From [Eubacterium] eligens ATCC 27750 (GTDB taxonomy: Bacteria; Bacillota; Clostridia; Lachnospirales; Lachnospiraceae): a stretch of 64,000 bases of DNA. The notes beneath the pieces are model-generated. The model did no database searches, was not told the origin of the DNA, and worked only from the letters and a program-made list of their open reading frames with translations. The stretch covers positions 330,001 to 394,000 of the forward strand of contig NC_012778.1 in assembly GCF_000146185.1 (NCBI RefSeq), in the 5' to 3' direction. This document shows, piece after piece, positions 62,905 through 64,000 of this stretch. The translations under genes and the position numbers were made by a program. The stretch's first letter is position 1, and the number at the start of each line of letters is the position of its first letter.

Positions 62905-64000
62905 ATGGGATTAGCTCAGAAATTATTTGGAACACATAGTGAACATGAATTAAAAAGAATATATCCAATTGCAGATAAGATTGAAAGTTATAAAGAATCT
63001 TATGGCAAGTTAAGCGATGAAGAGCTTAAAGCAAAGACTAAAGAATTCAAGGACAGATTAGCAAAGGGAGAGACTCTTGATGATATTCTTCCAGAAGCAT
63101 TTGCGACAGTAAGAGAGGCTGGTAAGAGAGTTCTTGGCATGGAACATTATCATGTTCAGCTTATTGGAGGTATTATTCTTCATCAGGGAAGAATTGCAGA
63201 GATGAAAACTGGTGAAGGTAAGACACTTGTGTGTACACTTCCTGCATATCTTAATGCACTTACAGAAGAGGGCGTAATCGTAGTTACTGTTAATGACTAC
63301 CTTGCTAAGCGAGATGCTGAGCAGATGGGTATGATACATGAGTTTTTGGGTCTTAAGGTTGGCGTCGTATTACATGACTCAACAAGAGAAGAAAGACAGG
63401 CTGCATATGCGTGTGATATTACATATGTAACGAATAACGAGCTTGGATTTGATTATCTTCGTGATAATATGGCTATATATAAGAATGAACTTGTATTACG
63501 AAATCTTAAGTACTGTATTATAGATGAGGTCGATTCTGTTCTTATTGATGAGGCACGTACACCTCTTATTATCTCAGGACAGAGCGGAAAATCTACTAAA
63601 TTATATGAACTCTGTGATATACTTGCAAGGCAATTACAGCGAGGCGAATATAAGGGTGAGAGAACTAAGATGCAGGCAATCATGAACGAGGAAGTTGAAG
63701 AAGATGGAGACTTCATCGTTAATGAGAAGGATAAGGTAGTTAACCTTACTGAACAGGGTATTCACAAGGTTGAGCAGTTCTTCCATATAGATAATTATGC
63801 AGATCCTGAGAATCTTGAAATTCAGCATAATGTTACACTTGCACTTCGCGCTCATAATCTTATGTTCAGGGATAAGGATTATGTTGTTAAAGATGATGAG
63901 GTACTTATAGTAGATGAATTTACAGGCCGTATTATGCCAGGACGTCGTTATTCAGATGGCCTTCATCAGGCTATTGAAGCTAAAGAGCATGTTAAGGTTA
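62905..64000 (+). CDS. secA: protein translocase motor SecA (3' truncated)
   Basis: The frame is open to the window end; 365 codons are present of about 840-860. Beginning [19 protein letters not shown], Walker A MKTGEGKT at 100-107, VNDYLAKRD and the Walker B region [18 protein letters not shown], then the start of the preprotein cross-linking domain. SecA drives Sec export through SecY, encoded at 14186. AAGGAG lies 13 bases before the ATG. Truncated by the window edge only. Confidence 0.97.
   Translation, partial: MGLAQKLFGTHSEHELKRIYPIADKIESYKESYGKLSDEELKAKTKEFKDRLAKGETLDDILPEAFATVREAGKRVLGMEHYHVQLIGGIILHQGRIAEMKTGEGKTLVCTLPAYLNALTEEGVIVVTVNDYLAKRDAEQMGMIHEFLGLKVGVVLHDSTREERQAAYACDITYVTNNELGFDYLRDNMAIYKNELVLRNLKYCIIDEVDSVLIDEARTPLIISGQSGKSTKLYELCDILARQLQRGEYKGERTKMQAIMNEEVEEDGDFIVNEKDKVVNLTEQGIHKVEQFFHIDNYADPENLEIQHNVTLALRAHNLMFRDKDYVVKDDEVLIVDEFTGRIMPGRRYSDGLHQAIEAKEHVKV

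Overview
The window looks like a stretch of chromosome from a low-GC Clostridia bacterium, most likely of the family Lachnospiraceae (a gut, pectin-using relative of Lachnospira/Eubacterium eligens is a reasonable guess, not proven). The reasons are the complete S10-spc-alpha ribosomal protein superoperon in Firmicute order, the zinc-type S14, GTG and TTG starts with strong Shine-Dalgarno sequences, the small KOW protein between adk and infA, an enlarged L17, the energy-coupling factor genes behind rplQ, and a Gram-positive cell-surface gene set. I see no rRNA, tRNA, CRISPR array, prophage or transposase gene.

Layout. 1-4287: end of a SulP/STAS transporter, an ABC-F ATPase and a TcaA-like zinc-ribbon membrane protein. 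4288-20375: leader and ribosomal superoperon (rpsJ to rplQ) with secY, adk, infA and rpoA; an internal promoter and a 315-base leader sit around rpmJ/rpsM. 20459-24867: ecfA1-ecfA2-ecfT, truA, then rplM-rpsI with their own promoter and an L13-type leader. 25070-31882: HAD phosphatase and a probable pectin locus (AraC regulator, cytoplasmic beta-propeller protein, surface beta-helix protein). 32038-36185: an extracytoplasmic flavin redox locus (ApbE lipoprotein, heme/FMN membrane protein with an ApbE target motif, and a surface protein resembling treponemal Tp47). 36279-38353: PadR-controlled envelope operon. 38569-41983: amidohydrolase, SstT and a divergent SLC13-type permease. 42021-45766: zinc-ribbon membrane protein, TPM protein and CbxX/CfqX-type AAA ATPase. 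45767-47223: a histidine phosphatase gene bracketed by copies of a structured repeat, with a third, inverted copy beyond. 47224-51818: surface protein, M18 aminopeptidase, dihydrouridine synthase, short-chain dehydrogenase. 51819-52454: a long intergenic region with a regular array of CCTATA/TATAGG dyads. 52455-61564: YcxB-like protein, citrate synthase, AroA, CgeB-like glycosyltransferase, zinc-ribbon/Yip1-like protein, serine hydrolase, CDF cation exporter, YmfI-like reductase. 61565-64000: a DnaA-box cluster, then hpf and the start of secA.

The most unusual signals are (i) three copies of a roughly 110-base core at 45772-47117 whose helices show compensatory changes and whose flanking inverted repeats have been wholly replaced in one copy; (ii) four dyads CCTATA-N22/23-TATAGG spaced 83-94 bases apart at 51932-52227; (iii) the flavin redox locus with a Tp47-like surface protein; and (iv) a DnaA-box cluster far from any dnaA gene. 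All family names are from motif recognition by eye; no search was run.
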